Source of the DNA: Sphaerisporangium rufum
GTDB lineage: Bacteria > Actinomycetota > Actinomycetes > Streptosporangiales > Streptosporangiaceae
Length of the DNA: 64,000 bases
NCBI RefSeq assembly: GCF_016863395.1
Contig: NZ_BOOU01000053.1
Location: forward strand, 142,522 to 206,521
Direction of reading: 5' to 3'
A program made the position numbers and the translations under genes. The notes beneath the pieces are model-generated. The model did not search any database. It had not been told where the DNA came from and was given only the letters and a program-made list of their open reading frames with translations. Of the stretch, positions 9,153-17,800 are shown one piece after another (positions within the stretch are counted from its first letter, which is position 1; each line of letters begins with the position of its first letter).

Positions 9153-10063
9153 TGGCCGTCTCCGTCGGCGAGGCCGTGTCCGCAGGTCCGGCCGGGGATC
9201 GCACGCCGCCCGCCCGCCGCTTCGGCGGCCGGGGCCGCTCGGTGCTGGAGGTCGTGCTGCTGGCCGTGCTGGCCGTCGTGATGCTCTTCCCGGCGCTGTG
9301 GATGATCGAGACGTCCATCAAGGAGAACCGGGACGTCTACGCCATCCCGGCCAAGTTCTTCGACTTCACGGTCACCATGGACCATTTTCGGGACGTGTTC
9401 GTCGCCTCCGGCGGCACTCGCTCGGCCCTGTCGGTCTCCTTCCTCAATTCCGTCGTGGTCGCCGGGGTCTCCACGGTGCTGGCCACCGTGCTGGGCGTCC
9501 CGGCGGCCTGGGCCTACTCGCGCTTCGCCGTGCGGGCCAAGAAGGACCAGCTGTTCTTCATCCTGTCCACCCGCTTCATGCCGCCCGTGGTGGTCGTGAT
9601 CCCGATCTTCCTCATGTACCGCCAGGTCGGGCTCATCGACACCAAGCTCGGCCTGATCCTCATCTACGCCGCGTTCAACGTCCCGTTCACGATCTGGATG
9701 ATGAAGGGGTTCGTCGACGAGGTGCCCGCGGAGTACGAGGACGCCGCCATGCTCGACGGCTACACCCGCCTGCAGGCGTTCTGGAAGTTCACCCTTCCCC
9801 TGCTGCTGCCCGGCATCGCCGCCACGGCGGTCTTCGCGCTCATCTTCTCGTGGAACGAGTTCGTGTTCGCCATCTTCCTCACCTCCAGCGACACGGTGCG
9901 GACGGCACCGCCCGCCATCGCCGGCCTGATCGGCGGCACCACCGTGGACTGGGGTCTGGTGGCCGCCGCCTCGGTGGTGTTCGCCCTGCCGGTGCTCGTC
10001 TTCGCCTACCTGGTGCGCAGGCACCTGGTCGCCGGTGTGACGCTCGGGGCGGTGCGACGCTGA
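9152..10063 (+). CDS. ABC importer permease, MalG-type
   Basis: The 303-residue protein has six predicted membrane helices and the coupling motif EYEDAAMLDGYTRLQAFWKFTLP. A strong AAGGAGGA site precedes the ATG, which overlaps the previous stop by one base (TGATG). It is the second transmembrane subunit of the importer. The SFIDTKLGLILIYAAFNVPF-like region after the third helix is usual for MalG proteins. Confidence 0.9.
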   Translation: MAVSVGEAVSAGPAGDRTPPARRFGGRGRSVLEVVLLAVLAVVMLFPALWMIETSIKENRDVYAIPAKFFDFTVTMDHFRDVFVASGGTRSALSVSFLNSVVVAGVSTVLATVLGVPAAWAYSRFAVRAKKDQLFFILSTRFMPPVVVVIPIFLMYRQVGLIDTKLGLILIYAAFNVPFTIWMMKGFVDEVPAEYEDAAMLDGYTRLQAFWKFTLPLLLPGIAATAVFALIFSWNEFVFAIFLTSSDTVRTAPPAIAGLIGGTTVDWGLVAAASVVFALPVLVFAYLVRRHLVAGVTLGAVRR

Positions 10064-11130
10064 TGGCGGGCATCGAGGTGAGCGCCCTGCACAAGCGCTA
10101 CCCGGACGGGACGGTCGCGGTCGACCACGTGGACCTGTCCATCGGCGACGGCGAGCTGTTCGTGATGCTCGGCCCTTCGGGGTGCGGCAAGACGACCACG
10201 CTGCGGGCCATCGCCGGCCTGGAGCGGCAGACCAGCGGCGACATCCGCATCGGTGACACGCTGGTCAACGACCTGCCGCCCGCCGAGCGCGACATCGCCA
10301 TGGTGTTCCAGTTCTACGCCCTCTACCCGCACTTGAGAACGCGCGACAACCTGGCGTTCCCGCTGCGCGCCGAGGGACTGCCCAAGGCGCAGGTGCGCGA
10401 GCGGGTCGAGGAGGCCGCCCGGCTGATGCGGCTCGGCCCGCTGCTGGACCGGCGACCGCACCGGCTGTCGGGCGGCGAGCAGCAGCGCGTCGCGCTCGCT
10501 CGTGCCCTGGTGAGACGGCCGCGCGCGTTCCTCATGGACGAACCTCTCACCAATCTGGACGCGGAGCTGCGGGCGGACATGCGCACCGAGATCAAGCACC
10601 TGCAGGGGGAGCTCGGGACCACGATGGTCTACGTCACCCACGACCAGGTCGAGGCGATGTCGCTCGGTCACCGGATCGCCATCCTCAACAAGGGCCGCGT
10701 GGAGCAGATCGGCACGCCGCTGGAGGTCTACGACCGTCCGGCGAGCCTCTTCTGTGCCGCGTTCATCGGCTCCCCGCCGATGAACCTGATCGAGGTGGAG
10801 GTGGCCGAGGGGAGGCTGCGCGGCCACAGCGGGCTGGAGCTGACGCCGCCGCCGGGCCTGCCGCGCGACCGTCGCCTGGTCGCGGGCGTCCGGCCGGAGG
10901 CGCTGGAGGTCACCGAACCGGGGGCGCAGGGTTCGGTCCCGGCCCGGGTGGTCTCGGCGGAGTGGCTGGGCGATGAGGTCATCTACGTGGTCGACCACGG
11001 CGGCGGGCGCGACCTGCGGGTCCGGATGCCGCCGACCGTCCGGTTCGCCGCTGACGCGCCGGTCGGGCTGCGGCACACCGGCGCGACCCCGGCGGTCTAC
11101 GACGTGAGCACGGAAGAGCTGGTGGCCTGA
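10063..11130 (+). CDS. ABC importer ATPase 1, MalK/UgpC-type
   Basis: The 355-residue ATPase has a complete set of motifs: Walker A GPSGCGKTTT (about 37-46), Q-loop FQFYALYPH, signature LSGGEQQRVALARAL (135-149), Walker B FLMDEPLTNLD and switch histidine H193 in YVTHDQ. A C-terminal OB-type regulatory domain (about 235-355) is present as in MalK. It overlaps the permease gene by one base and the second ATPase gene by one base. It is likely to form a heterodimer with the next product. Confidence 0.9.
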   Translation: MAGIEVSALHKRYPDGTVAVDHVDLSIGDGELFVMLGPSGCGKTTTLRAIAGLERQTSGDIRIGDTLVNDLPPAERDIAMVFQFYALYPHLRTRDNLAFPLRAEGLPKAQVRERVEEAARLMRLGPLLDRRPHRLSGGEQQRVALARALVRRPRAFLMDEPLTNLDAELRADMRTEIKHLQGELGTTMVYVTHDQVEAMSLGHRIAILNKGRVEQIGTPLEVYDRPASLFCAAFIGSPPMNLIEVEVAEGRLRGHSGLELTPPPGLPRDRRLVAGVRPEALEVTEPGAQGSVPARVVSAEWLGDEVIYVVDHGGGRDLRVRMPPTVRFAADAPVGLRHTGATPAVYDVSTEELVA

Positions 11131-12206
11131 TGGGAACCGTGGCAGCGCACGGATTGCGCAAGTCCTTCGGGAAGGTCCAGGCCCTGGACGGGGTGACGCT
11201 GGAGGTGCCGGACGGCTCGTTCTTCGTCGTGCTCGGGCCGTCGGGGGCGGGCAAGACGACGACCCTGCGGGCGATCGCCGGCCTGGAGAGGCTCGACGCC
11301 GGGTCGGTGCGTCTGGACGGCAGGGACGCGACCGGTGACGCGCCGGCCGCCCGCGACCTGGCCATGGTCTTCCAGAGCTACGCCCTGTACCCGCGGCACA
11401 CGGCGTACGAGAACATCGCCTCGCCGCTGCGGGCCCGCCGCCGTTCGTCGAGCGAGATCGCCGCCGCCGTCGAGCGGATGTCGAGCCTGCTGCACATCGA
11501 GCGTCTGCTGCAGCGCCGTCCGGCGCAGCTGTCGGGCGGTGAGATGCAGCGGGTCGCCCTGGCCCGCGCGCTGGTCCGCAGCCCGCGCGCGTTTCTCATG
11601 GACGAGCCGCTGACCAACCTCGACCTCAAGCTCCGCGTCGAGATGCGCACCGAGCTCACCCGCATCCACCGCGGCCTCGGAGCGACCTTCGTGTATGTGA
11701 CCAACGACCAGGTCGAGGCCCTGTCCATGGCCGACCAGGTCGCGGTGTTGAAGGAGGGGAGGGTGCAGCAGGTCGGAACGCCGGCCGAGGTGTACGAGCG
11801 TCCGGCCAACCAGTGGGTCGCGGGCTTCGTCGGGAGCCCGCCGATCAGCCTGCTCGCCTGCCACGCCGAGGGGGATCGTCTGGTCGGGGCGGACGGGTGG
11901 AGCCTGCCGCGGCCCCGCTGGAGCACGGCGTCAGACGGCCGCCCGCTGCTGCTGGGCCTGCGCGCGGAGGACCTGTCGGTCGAGCGGCGCGGGGACGCGT
12001 CGCTGCCGGGTGAGCTCTACGGCCTGGAGCCGCTCGGTGACCGGACGGTGGTCGACGTCCGGGTGGGGACGCAGATCCTCAAGGTCAAGGCCCGGCCCAC
12101 CGTCACCGGCACGCCGGGCGAGCCGCTTCAGGTGACGGTCGACCTGGACCGCGCGCACCTGTTCGACGCGGGCACCGGGCTGGCGCTGCCGCGGGCCGGC
12201 GGGTAG
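11130..12206 (+). CDS. ABC importer ATPase 2, degenerate switch residue
   Basis: The 358-residue protein is a second MalK-type ATPase with Walker A GPSGAGKTTT, signature LSGGEMQRVALARAL and Walker B FLMDEPLTNLD. The switch histidine is replaced by asparagine (N192, YVTNDQ) and the Q-loop is followed by YPRH instead of YPH. Two different ATPases in one importer are known for the glycerol transporter GlpSTPQV of rhizobia. By analogy, this pair may form an asymmetric dimer with one strong and one weak ATP site. It is the last gene of the importer operon. Confidence 0.88.
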   Translation: MGTVAAHGLRKSFGKVQALDGVTLEVPDGSFFVVLGPSGAGKTTTLRAIAGLERLDAGSVRLDGRDATGDAPAARDLAMVFQSYALYPRHTAYENIASPLRARRRSSSEIAAAVERMSSLLHIERLLQRRPAQLSGGEMQRVALARALVRSPRAFLMDEPLTNLDLKLRVEMRTELTRIHRGLGATFVYVTNDQVEALSMADQVAVLKEGRVQQVGTPAEVYERPANQWVAGFVGSPPISLLACHAEGDRLVGADGWSLPRPRWSTASDGRPLLLGLRAEDLSVERRGDASLPGELYGLEPLGDRTVVDVRVGTQILKVKARPTVTGTPGEPLQVTVDLDRAHLFDAGTGLALPRAGG

Positions 12207-12207
12207 C

Positions 12208-12242
12208 CGCGCGGGGCGGCGAGGCCGGCCTGCGCCCGCGCG
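12208..12242 (+). terminator. Stem-loop after the importer operon
   Basis: Two bases after the stop of ATPase 2, CGCGCGGGGCG (12208-12218) can pair with CGCCCGCGCG (12233-12242) with one bulged base, around a GC-rich loop. A second perfect stem, CGCGGGGC/GCCCCGCG with a 3-base loop, lies at 12328-12346. Neither has a T-tract. They suggest termination or attenuation before the dehydrogenase gene. The rest of 12207-12500 is low-complexity GC-rich sequence without a convincing gene. Confidence 0.4.
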
Positions 12243-12500
12243 TGGCGATCGAGCCTCGGCCGACCGGCACCGGGGCGCACGGCCGCACGACGCCGGGACG
12301 GCCACGGCCCGGCATGGCGATCGGCGGCGCGGGGCGTCGCCCCGCGGCCATGGCCACGCACGGCCAGGGTCAGGGACAGGGCCAGGTTCGACCCGCTCGG
12401 CGACCTCGGCCCCGGCCGCGGGCGCCGTCCGCCGACGCGCGTGGCGTGATCGCCGAGGTCACGCCGGACATCACCCAGCACATCTGCAGGAGGCGACGCG

Positions 12501-13961
12501 ATGAGTGACCCGATGAAGGTCCTGGCCCCCGAGCACCGGCGGCTGCGGATCGGCGACGCCTGGCGCGAGGCCGCCGGCGGAGCCGCCTTCGCCGTCCAGG
12601 ACCCGGCCACCGGCCAGACCATCGCCGAGGTGGCGGACGCCGGCGTCGCCGACGGGCTCGCCGCCTTGGACGCGGCGAGCGAGGCGATGGCGCGGTGGGC
12701 GGCGACCCCGCCGCGGGAACGGTCGGAGGTGCTGGCCGCGACCTACCGGGCACTGACCGGGCGGTCGGAGGAGGTCGCCCGGCTGATAACGCTCGAGATG
12801 GGCAAGCCGCTGGCCGAGGCCCGGGCAGAGGTGTCCTACGGCGCCGAGTTCTTCCGCTGGTTCGCCGAGGAGGCGGTGCGCGTCCAGGGGCGCTACAACA
12901 CCGCTCCCGCCGGCGGCTATCGCATCCTCACCGTGCCCAAGCCGGTCGGGCCGTGCGTGTTGGTGACGCCCTGGAACTTTCCGCTGGCCATGGGCGCCCG
13001 CAAGATCGCTCCTGCGCTGGCGGCGGGGTGCACGACGGTCATCAAACCGGCCGCCCAGACGCCGCTCACCATGCTGTTGCTGGCACGCATCATGGAGGAG
13101 GCCGGCGTTCCCCCGGGCGTCGTCAACGTCGTGACGACCAGGCGGGCCGGCGAGGTGGTCTCGGCGCTGCTGGCCGACCGCCGGACCCGCAAGCTCTCGT
13201 TCACCGGGTCGACCGAGGTCGGGAGGGTGCTGCTGCGGCAGGCGGCCGGCAACGTGCTGCGCACCTCCATGGAACTGGGCGGCAACGCGGCGTTGATCGT
13301 GTGCGCCGACGCCGACCTTTCCGTCGCGCTCGACGGCGCCATGGTGGCCAAGATGCGCAACATCGGGGAGTCCTGCATCGCGGCCAACCGGATCTACGTC
13401 GAGGAGCCGGTGCGCGAGGAGTTCACGGCGCGCTTCGCCGACCGGATGGGCGCGCTGAGGGTGGGCCATGGTCTCGACGACGGCGTCGAGGTCGGGGCGT
13501 TGATCGACGAGGCCTCGGTCGCCAAGATCGACGAGCTGGTCGCCGACGCGGTCGGTCGCGGCGCGCGCGTCGTGGTGGGCGGCGGGCGTCCGGAGGGGCC
13601 GGGCCACTTCTACCCGCCGACGGTCCTGGCCGACGTGCCCGAAGACGCGCGGATGCTGCAGACGGAGATCTTCGGCCCGGTGGCGCCGATCATCTCGTTC
13701 ACCTCCGACGAGGAGGTGATGGCGAAGGCCAACGACACCGAGCACGGCCTGGTCGGCTACGTCTTCACCCGTGACCTGCAGCGGGCGCTGCGGTTCACCG
13801 AAGGGCTGCAGACGGGGATGATCGGCGTCAACCGTGGCCTGATCTCCGACCCGTCGGCTCCGTTCGGCGGCGTGAAGCAGTCCGGGATCGGCAAGGAGGG
13901 GTCGCACGAGGGCATCCTTGAGTACCTCGACGTCACCTACGCGGCGATCGACCTGCCGTGA
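12501..13961 (+). CDS. Aldehyde dehydrogenase, succinate-semialdehyde type
   Basis: The 486-residue NAD(P)-dependent enzyme has the active-site cysteine C292, general base E258 (MELGG) and the catalytic asparagine in TPWNFP. The cysteine context reads NIGESC, not the usual NAGQ.C. Length and overall motifs are closest to the GabD succinate-semialdehyde dehydrogenase branch, though the substrate is not proven. AGGAGG lies seven bases before the ATG. It follows the importer operon after a 294-bp gap and precedes an iron alcohol dehydrogenase. Together these would oxidise an alcohol to an acid. Confidence 0.88.
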   Translation: MSDPMKVLAPEHRRLRIGDAWREAAGGAAFAVQDPATGQTIAEVADAGVADGLAALDAASEAMARWAATPPRERSEVLAATYRALTGRSEEVARLITLEMGKPLAEARAEVSYGAEFFRWFAEEAVRVQGRYNTAPAGGYRILTVPKPVGPCVLVTPWNFPLAMGARKIAPALAAGCTTVIKPAAQTPLTMLLLARIMEEAGVPPGVVNVVTTRRAGEVVSALLADRRTRKLSFTGSTEVGRVLLRQAAGNVLRTSMELGGNAALIVCADADLSVALDGAMVAKMRNIGESCIAANRIYVEEPVREEFTARFADRMGALRVGHGLDDGVEVGALIDEASVAKIDELVADAVGRGARVVVGGGRPEGPGHFYPPTVLADVPEDARMLQTEIFGPVAPIISFTSDEEVMAKANDTEHGLVGYVFTRDLQRALRFTEGLQTGMIGVNRGLISDPSAPFGGVKQSGIGKEGSHEGILEYLDVTYAAIDLP

Positions 13962-14054
13962 CCGGCGGCCACCCTCGCCGACGCCGTCCCGGTCCCGCAG
14001 GTGACCTGGACGTCCGCCCAGCAGACACCGCCGACGTTCCAGAAAGGCGCCGAC

Positions 14055-15293
14055 ATGCTTGAGACCGTCCGCGGACCACGCCAGCTGATGGTGGGCGAAG
14101 GGGTCGCGCAGAACATCCCGCGCGTGGTGGCCGAGTGCGGCTCGCGCGTCCTCATCGTCACCGACCGGGTTCTTTTGGGGCAGCCGGGCGTGGCCGAGAT
14201 CGTGGCCGCCGTGCGGGAGAAGGTCGACGTCGTCGGGGTGTTCGCCGACGCGACGCCGGACGTGCCGCTCGCCGATGTCGCCCTGGCCGTCTCGGCCGCG
14301 GCGAAGGTGGACGCCGAGGTGCTCTTGGCCATCGGAGGCGGCACGGTGATCGACCTCGCCAAGATCGTCGGCGTCATCCGGCGCCACGGCGGGACGCCGC
14401 GCGACTTCTACGGCGAGTCGAGGGTGCCGGGGCCGACGATTCCGCTCGTCGCGGTCCCGACGACGTCGGGCACCGGCTCGGAGCTCACGCCCGTCTCGGT
14501 GCTGACCGACCCCGACCGCGCGCTGAAGGTCGGGGTCTCCAGCGTCCACATCGTGCCCGACTTCGCCATCGTCGACCCCGAGCTCACCTACACCTGCCCG
14601 GCGACCGTCACGGCCCACTCCGGCATCGACGCGTTCTGTCACGCGGTGGAGAGCTACACCGCGCGGCCCCGGGCGCACGGGCCGCGCGACCTGGTGGAGC
14701 AGGTCTTCCTCGGCCGCAACCCGATCACCGATCACTACGCGCTGCCGGCCGCCGAGCGGATCGCCCGCAGCCTGCCCCGGGTCGTCAGGGACGGCGGCGA
14801 CAAGGACGCGCGCGCGGACATGTCGTACGGGTCCATGCTGGCCGGGCTCGCGTTCTCCCACGCGGGAAACGCGGCCCCGCACGCCCTGCAGTACCCCATC
14901 GGCGCGGCCACCCACACCCCGCACGGCCTGGGCGTCGGGCTGCTGCTGCCGTATGCGCTGGAGGCGGCCAAGGACGCCATCGGCGACCGGTTGGCCGTCC
15001 TGGCCGGGGTGTGCGGGCTGGAGGTGGGCGGCGCCTCCGACGCCGAGGCCGCCGATGCGTTCCTCGCCTGGCTCGACGGGCTCCTGGCCGGCATCGGCAT
15101 CCCTGCCACCCTGGCGGACATCGGCGTGGCCCGCGCCGACCTCCCGCGCTTCGCGGAGATGGCCGGCGGCGTCACCCGTTTGATCCAGAACCATCCGGGC
15201 CCGACCGACACCGCCAGCCTGTTCGCGATCTTGGAGGCGGCCTGGACCGGGGAGCGGGCACGAGGGGTCCCGGCTCGGCAGCGGAGATGGTGA
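14055..15293 (+). CDS. Iron-containing alcohol dehydrogenase
   Basis: The 412-residue group III alcohol dehydrogenase has the nucleotide-binding segment IGGGTVIDLAK and metal ligands D192, H196 (IDAFCHAVES), H276 and H290 (THTPHGLG). The start is the ATG with AAAGG eight bases upstream. The frame is also open upstream but without a better start. The segment NPITDHYALPAAE resembles 4-hydroxybutyrate and hydroxyacid-oxoacid transhydrogenases, which would pair logically with a semialdehyde dehydrogenase. That pairing is inference. It is probably co-transcribed with the gene at 12501 and ends 58 bp from a convergent TetR gene. Confidence 0.88.
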   Translation: MLETVRGPRQLMVGEGVAQNIPRVVAECGSRVLIVTDRVLLGQPGVAEIVAAVREKVDVVGVFADATPDVPLADVALAVSAAAKVDAEVLLAIGGGTVIDLAKIVGVIRRHGGTPRDFYGESRVPGPTIPLVAVPTTSGTGSELTPVSVLTDPDRALKVGVSSVHIVPDFAIVDPELTYTCPATVTAHSGIDAFCHAVESYTARPRAHGPRDLVEQVFLGRNPITDHYALPAAERIARSLPRVVRDGGDKDARADMSYGSMLAGLAFSHAGNAAPHALQYPIGAATHTPHGLGVGLLLPYALEAAKDAIGDRLAVLAGVCGLEVGGASDAEAADAFLAWLDGLLAGIGIPATLADIGVARADLPRFAEMAGGVTRLIQNHPGPTDTASLFAILEAAWTGERARGVPARQRRW

Positions 15294-15351
15294 CGGGCCT
15301 TTCATCGCACGGCGGGCCGCCTGCCCCACCCTGAGGACCGGATGTGCGCGG

Positions 15352-16035
15352 TCACCGTTCGCCCGGCGGGCGGGCGGGGGCCGGCTGCGGCGGTTCGGGG
15401 GCGGCAGGGGGCCGGCTCAGCAGTTCCCGGGCCAGTGCCCGGCTCCACCACTGTTCGACCCGGCCGGGAGACCAGCCGCGTTCGGTGGTCAGCACGAGGT
15501 AGACGTCGATGTTGCACAGGGCCGCGTAGATGTCGGCGGCCGTATGGGCGTCCACTCCCTGGCGCAGCGTGCCGGCCGGCCAAGAGGCGAACACCTCGCG
15601 GCGGGTGTGGTCGGCCCGGCGGCGGCCGTCGCGGTAGGCGGTGGCCAGCTGTGGCTCCTCGCGGGCGGCCTCGCGCACCAGCACGATGACCTCGCCGCCG
15701 CGCTCGTACAGCCGGCGGTCGAAGGCGGCCATCGCGGCCAGCTGCCGCGCGGGGCCGGCCGCGGGGTCCTGCAGCTCGCGCAGCTGGCGCGGCAGGTCGG
15801 CCGACAGGTCGGCGGCGTCGGCCAGCGCGCGGGCCAGCCCGGCCTTGTTGCCGTAGGCGGAGTAGACGGTGGGCACCGAGACGCCGGCCTGGCGTGCCAC
15901 GTCGCGGACGGTGGTGGCGGCCCACCCGCGCTCGACGAACAGCCGGTGGGCGGCGCGGGCGATGGCGGCGCGGGTCTGCACTGCCTGTGCCGTGCGGTTG
16001 AGGGCGTCGTAGCGGCGCCGTCCCCCCTGGTCCAT
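15352..16035 (-). CDS. TetR-family repressor
   Basis: The 227-residue protein has a TetR N-terminal helix-turn-helix (TTVRDVARQAGVSVPTVYSA, about residues 43-62) and a helical ligand domain; the C-terminal 25 residues are proline-rich. The start is set at the ATG at 16035 because TAGGGT, a -10 element, lies seven bases upstream, predicting a leaderless mRNA. A GTG three codons earlier is the alternative. A 41-bp dyad lies between it and the divergent membrane-protein gene, its likely target. Confidence 0.88.
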   Translation of the reverse strand: MDQGGRRRYDALNRTAQAVQTRAAIARAAHRLFVERGWAATTVRDVARQAGVSVPTVYSAYGNKAGLARALADAADLSADLPRQLRELQDPAAGPARQLAAMAAFDRRLYERGGEVIVLVREAAREEPQLATAYRDGRRRADHTRREVFASWPAGTLRQGVDAHTAADIYAALCNIDVYLVLTTERGWSPGRVEQWWSRALARELLSRPPAAPEPPQPAPARPPGER

Positions 16036-16042
16036 GGGCAGC

Positions 16043-16090
16043 ACCCTAGTGCTTTACGCTACTTATATTGAATATAAGGTGCGTAAAGCA
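16043..16090. promoter_or_regulatory. Divergent promoters with 41-bp operator dyad
   Basis: TGCTTTACGC at 16050-16059 begins a 20-base arm that is repeated in reverse complement at 16071-16090 with 18 of 20 matches and a single central base. On the plus strand TTTACG (16053-16058) and TAAGGT (16075-16080), 16 bases apart, form a promoter. On the minus strand TAGGGT (16048-16043) serves the TetR gene. The dyad covers both promoters, so one bound repressor would shut off both genes. Confidence 0.75.
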
Positions 16091-16104
16091 TGGAGGTTCC
16101 CCTG

Positions 16105-16812
16105 ATGCGCTTCTCCCGGATCGGCGGTGCGGCGGCGGTGGGGTTCGCCGTCACCATCGCGACCATCAACCTGATCATGGTTCCGGCCGGGCTGCCACCG
16201 GCGGGGACCGACGCCGGGCGCGCGGCCGCGTTCTTCGCCGCCGACGGACGCCTGGTCGGGGTGGCCAGCGCCCTGGCCCCGCTCGCCTGGATACTGGCGA
16301 CCCTGTTCGGCGCGGCCGCCGTCACGGCGGTGCGGGAATCGGAACAGGCGCGGCAGGAGGCGTGGTCGCTGGTGGGTTTCGCCGGGGTGCTGCTGCAGAA
16401 CCTCACCTTCGCCGGGGTGATCGCGGCCCGCCTGGCGCTGGCCAGGTCGGCGGGCGCCGGGCCGCAGGCGGCCGCCGCCCTTTGGGCCTGGCACGACGCG
16501 GCGTTCACGCTCAACGGCACCTTCCTGGCGATGGCGCTGGCCGGGCTGTCGGTGGCGGGCCTGCGCGCCGGGCTCATCCGGCCCTGGCTGGCGGCGCTCG
16601 GGGCGCTGGCGGCCGTCTTGCAGTTCACCTCGGCCTGCCTGGCCTTCCTGGTGATCGAGCGCGCCGGGCCGCTGGGGCTGGTGGGGCTGGCCGGCTGGCT
16701 GGCCTGGGTGGTGTGGCTGGTCGCCTACGGCCTGCGGCTGGCCGGGGCGCCCGCCGGGCCCGTTCAGCCAGGCGGGCCGGGCGGGCCGGCGGCCGGGCTC
16801 AGGCGGGGGTGA
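16105..16812 (+). CDS. Six-helix membrane protein, DUF4386-like
   Basis: The 235-residue protein has about six hydrophobic helices and no recognised catalytic motif. Its pattern resembles DUF4386-type membrane proteins, of unknown function. An in-frame ATG at 16090 overlaps the operator. The ATG at 16105 is preferred because GGAGG lies eight bases upstream. It is divergent from a TetR gene and under the shared dyad, so it is probably induced by that regulator's ligand. The last 14 bases overlap the convergent STAS gene. Confidence 0.7.
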   Translation: MRFSRIGGAAAVGFAVTIATINLIMVPAGLPPAGTDAGRAAAFFAADGRLVGVASALAPLAWILATLFGAAAVTAVRESEQARQEAWSLVGFAGVLLQNLTFAGVIAARLALARSAGAGPQAAAALWAWHDAAFTLNGTFLAMALAGLSVAGLRAGLIRPWLAALGALAAVLQFTSACLAFLVIERAGPLGLVGLAGWLAWVVWLVAYGLRLAGAPAGPVQPGGPGGPAAGLRRG

Positions 16813-17146
16813 TGGCGGCGCGGGCCTGCTCGGCGGTGGCGTAGGTGGGGAAGGCCTCGGCCAGGCCGATGAGGCGGAAGATGCGCTCCACCCGCGCATT
16901 GACCCCGGCCAGCGCCAGGTCGCCCCGGCGCGCGGCCATCACCCGGCGCGCGCCGAGCAGGACGCTGATGCCGGTGGAGTCGCAGAACGACAGCCCGGTC
17001 AGATCGATGATCAGCTGCCGGCAGCCGCAGGTGTAGGCGTCGTCCAGGGCCTGCTGCAGGTGGGGGGCGCCGCCGTGGTCGAGCTCGCCGGCCAGGGTCA
17101 GGGTGCGCACCGGGCCGGCGGTCTCGACGTCAACGGTGAGATTCAC
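16799..17146 (-). CDS. STAS-domain anti-sigma factor antagonist
   Basis: The 115-residue protein is a single STAS domain of the SpoIIAA/RsbV type, with the phosphorylatable serine in LSFCDSTGISVLL (S57). In partner-switching systems such proteins bind the anti-sigma kinase when unphosphorylated and free the sigma factor. The candidate kinase is encoded just upstream at 17247-17717, in the same direction. No sigma factor or PP2C phosphatase gene is adjacent. It overlaps the convergent membrane-protein gene by 14 bases. Confidence 0.88.
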   Translation of the reverse strand: MNLTVDVETAGPVRTLTLAGELDHGGAPHLQQALDDAYTCGCRQLIIDLTGLSFCDSTGISVLLGARRVMAARRGDLALAGVNARVERIFRLIGLAEAFPTYATAEQARAAITPA

Positions 17147-17246
17147 GAGGGGTGACCTCCGTGCGGGGCGGGGCCGGCCCGGGCGGTGGCCGGCCGTGGG
17201 GTCTACGGTGCGGGACGGGATGCGGGGTGCGGGTGCGGGGCGGCGG

Positions 17247-17717
17247 TCAACGATGCGGTCGGCGGCCGTAGGACTGGCGCAGCCGGACGGCGGCCCCGCC
17301 GGGTTCGTTGATGATCTCCACCTCGTCGCAGAGCTGGTGCATCAGCCACAGGCCGCGGCCGCGCAGGGTGGCCGCGCCGGGGTCGCCGGCGGCCGCGTGG
17401 GCGGGGCGCAGCTCGCCCAGGCAGTCGTGCACCTCGACGGTGACCTGCCTGTCGTCGTGCCAGGCCTGGACGTGCCCCTTGCCGTAGGCGTGGTCCAGGA
17501 CGTTGGCGGCGGCCTCGTTGACGGCCAGCACCAGGTCCTGCAGCGGGATGCCGTCCAGCCCGGCCTCGAAGGCGTAGTCGCGGACGCGGTGGCGCAGGGC
17601 GCTGAGGTCGTCGGTGATCGGCCAGTACGCGGACGTCGGCTCAGTGCCACCCACCGGTATCCTCCCCAGCAGCGAGCCGTCCACCCCGGCGCCAGTCCAC
17701 CCCATCGCGACGACCAT
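17247..17717 (-). CDS. RsbW-like anti-sigma serine kinase
   Basis: The 156-residue protein has a HATPase_c_2 domain with the N-box helix LVLAVNEAAANVLDHAYG and a G-box near LRGRGLWLMHQLCDEVEI. These features are typical of the many small actinobacterial RsbW/SpoIIAB-like proteins. ATG codons at 17717 and 17705 are both possible; the longer is used. It is followed 100 bp later by the STAS antagonist, giving a kinase-antagonist pair without its own sigma gene. Confidence 0.8.
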   Translation of the reverse strand: MVVAMGWTGAGVDGSLLGRIPVGGTEPTSAYWPITDDLSALRHRVRDYAFEAGLDGIPLQDLVLAVNEAAANVLDHAYGKGHVQAWHDDRQVTVEVHDCLGELRPAHAAAGDPGAATLRGRGLWLMHQLCDEVEIINEPGGAAVRLRQSYGRRPHR

Positions 17718-17800
17718 AATGCCTGCCCGCCCCTTCCCGCGCCCGCGCGGGTGGTTCACGGCCGGCCGGCGGCCGGTGAGCGGGTGCGGGCCGCCGGCGG

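Noticed and set aside
12242..12508. Small plus-strand frame before the aldehyde dehydrogenase
   Set aside because: It is made of Gly-Gln-Arg-Pro repeats, has no ribosome site and overlaps the real start at 12501.
12471..15329. Very long minus-strand open frame opposite the two dehydrogenase genes
   Set aside because: It is the antisense shadow of two strongly conserved enzymes; its residues are low-complexity Arg/Gly/His-rich and match no family.
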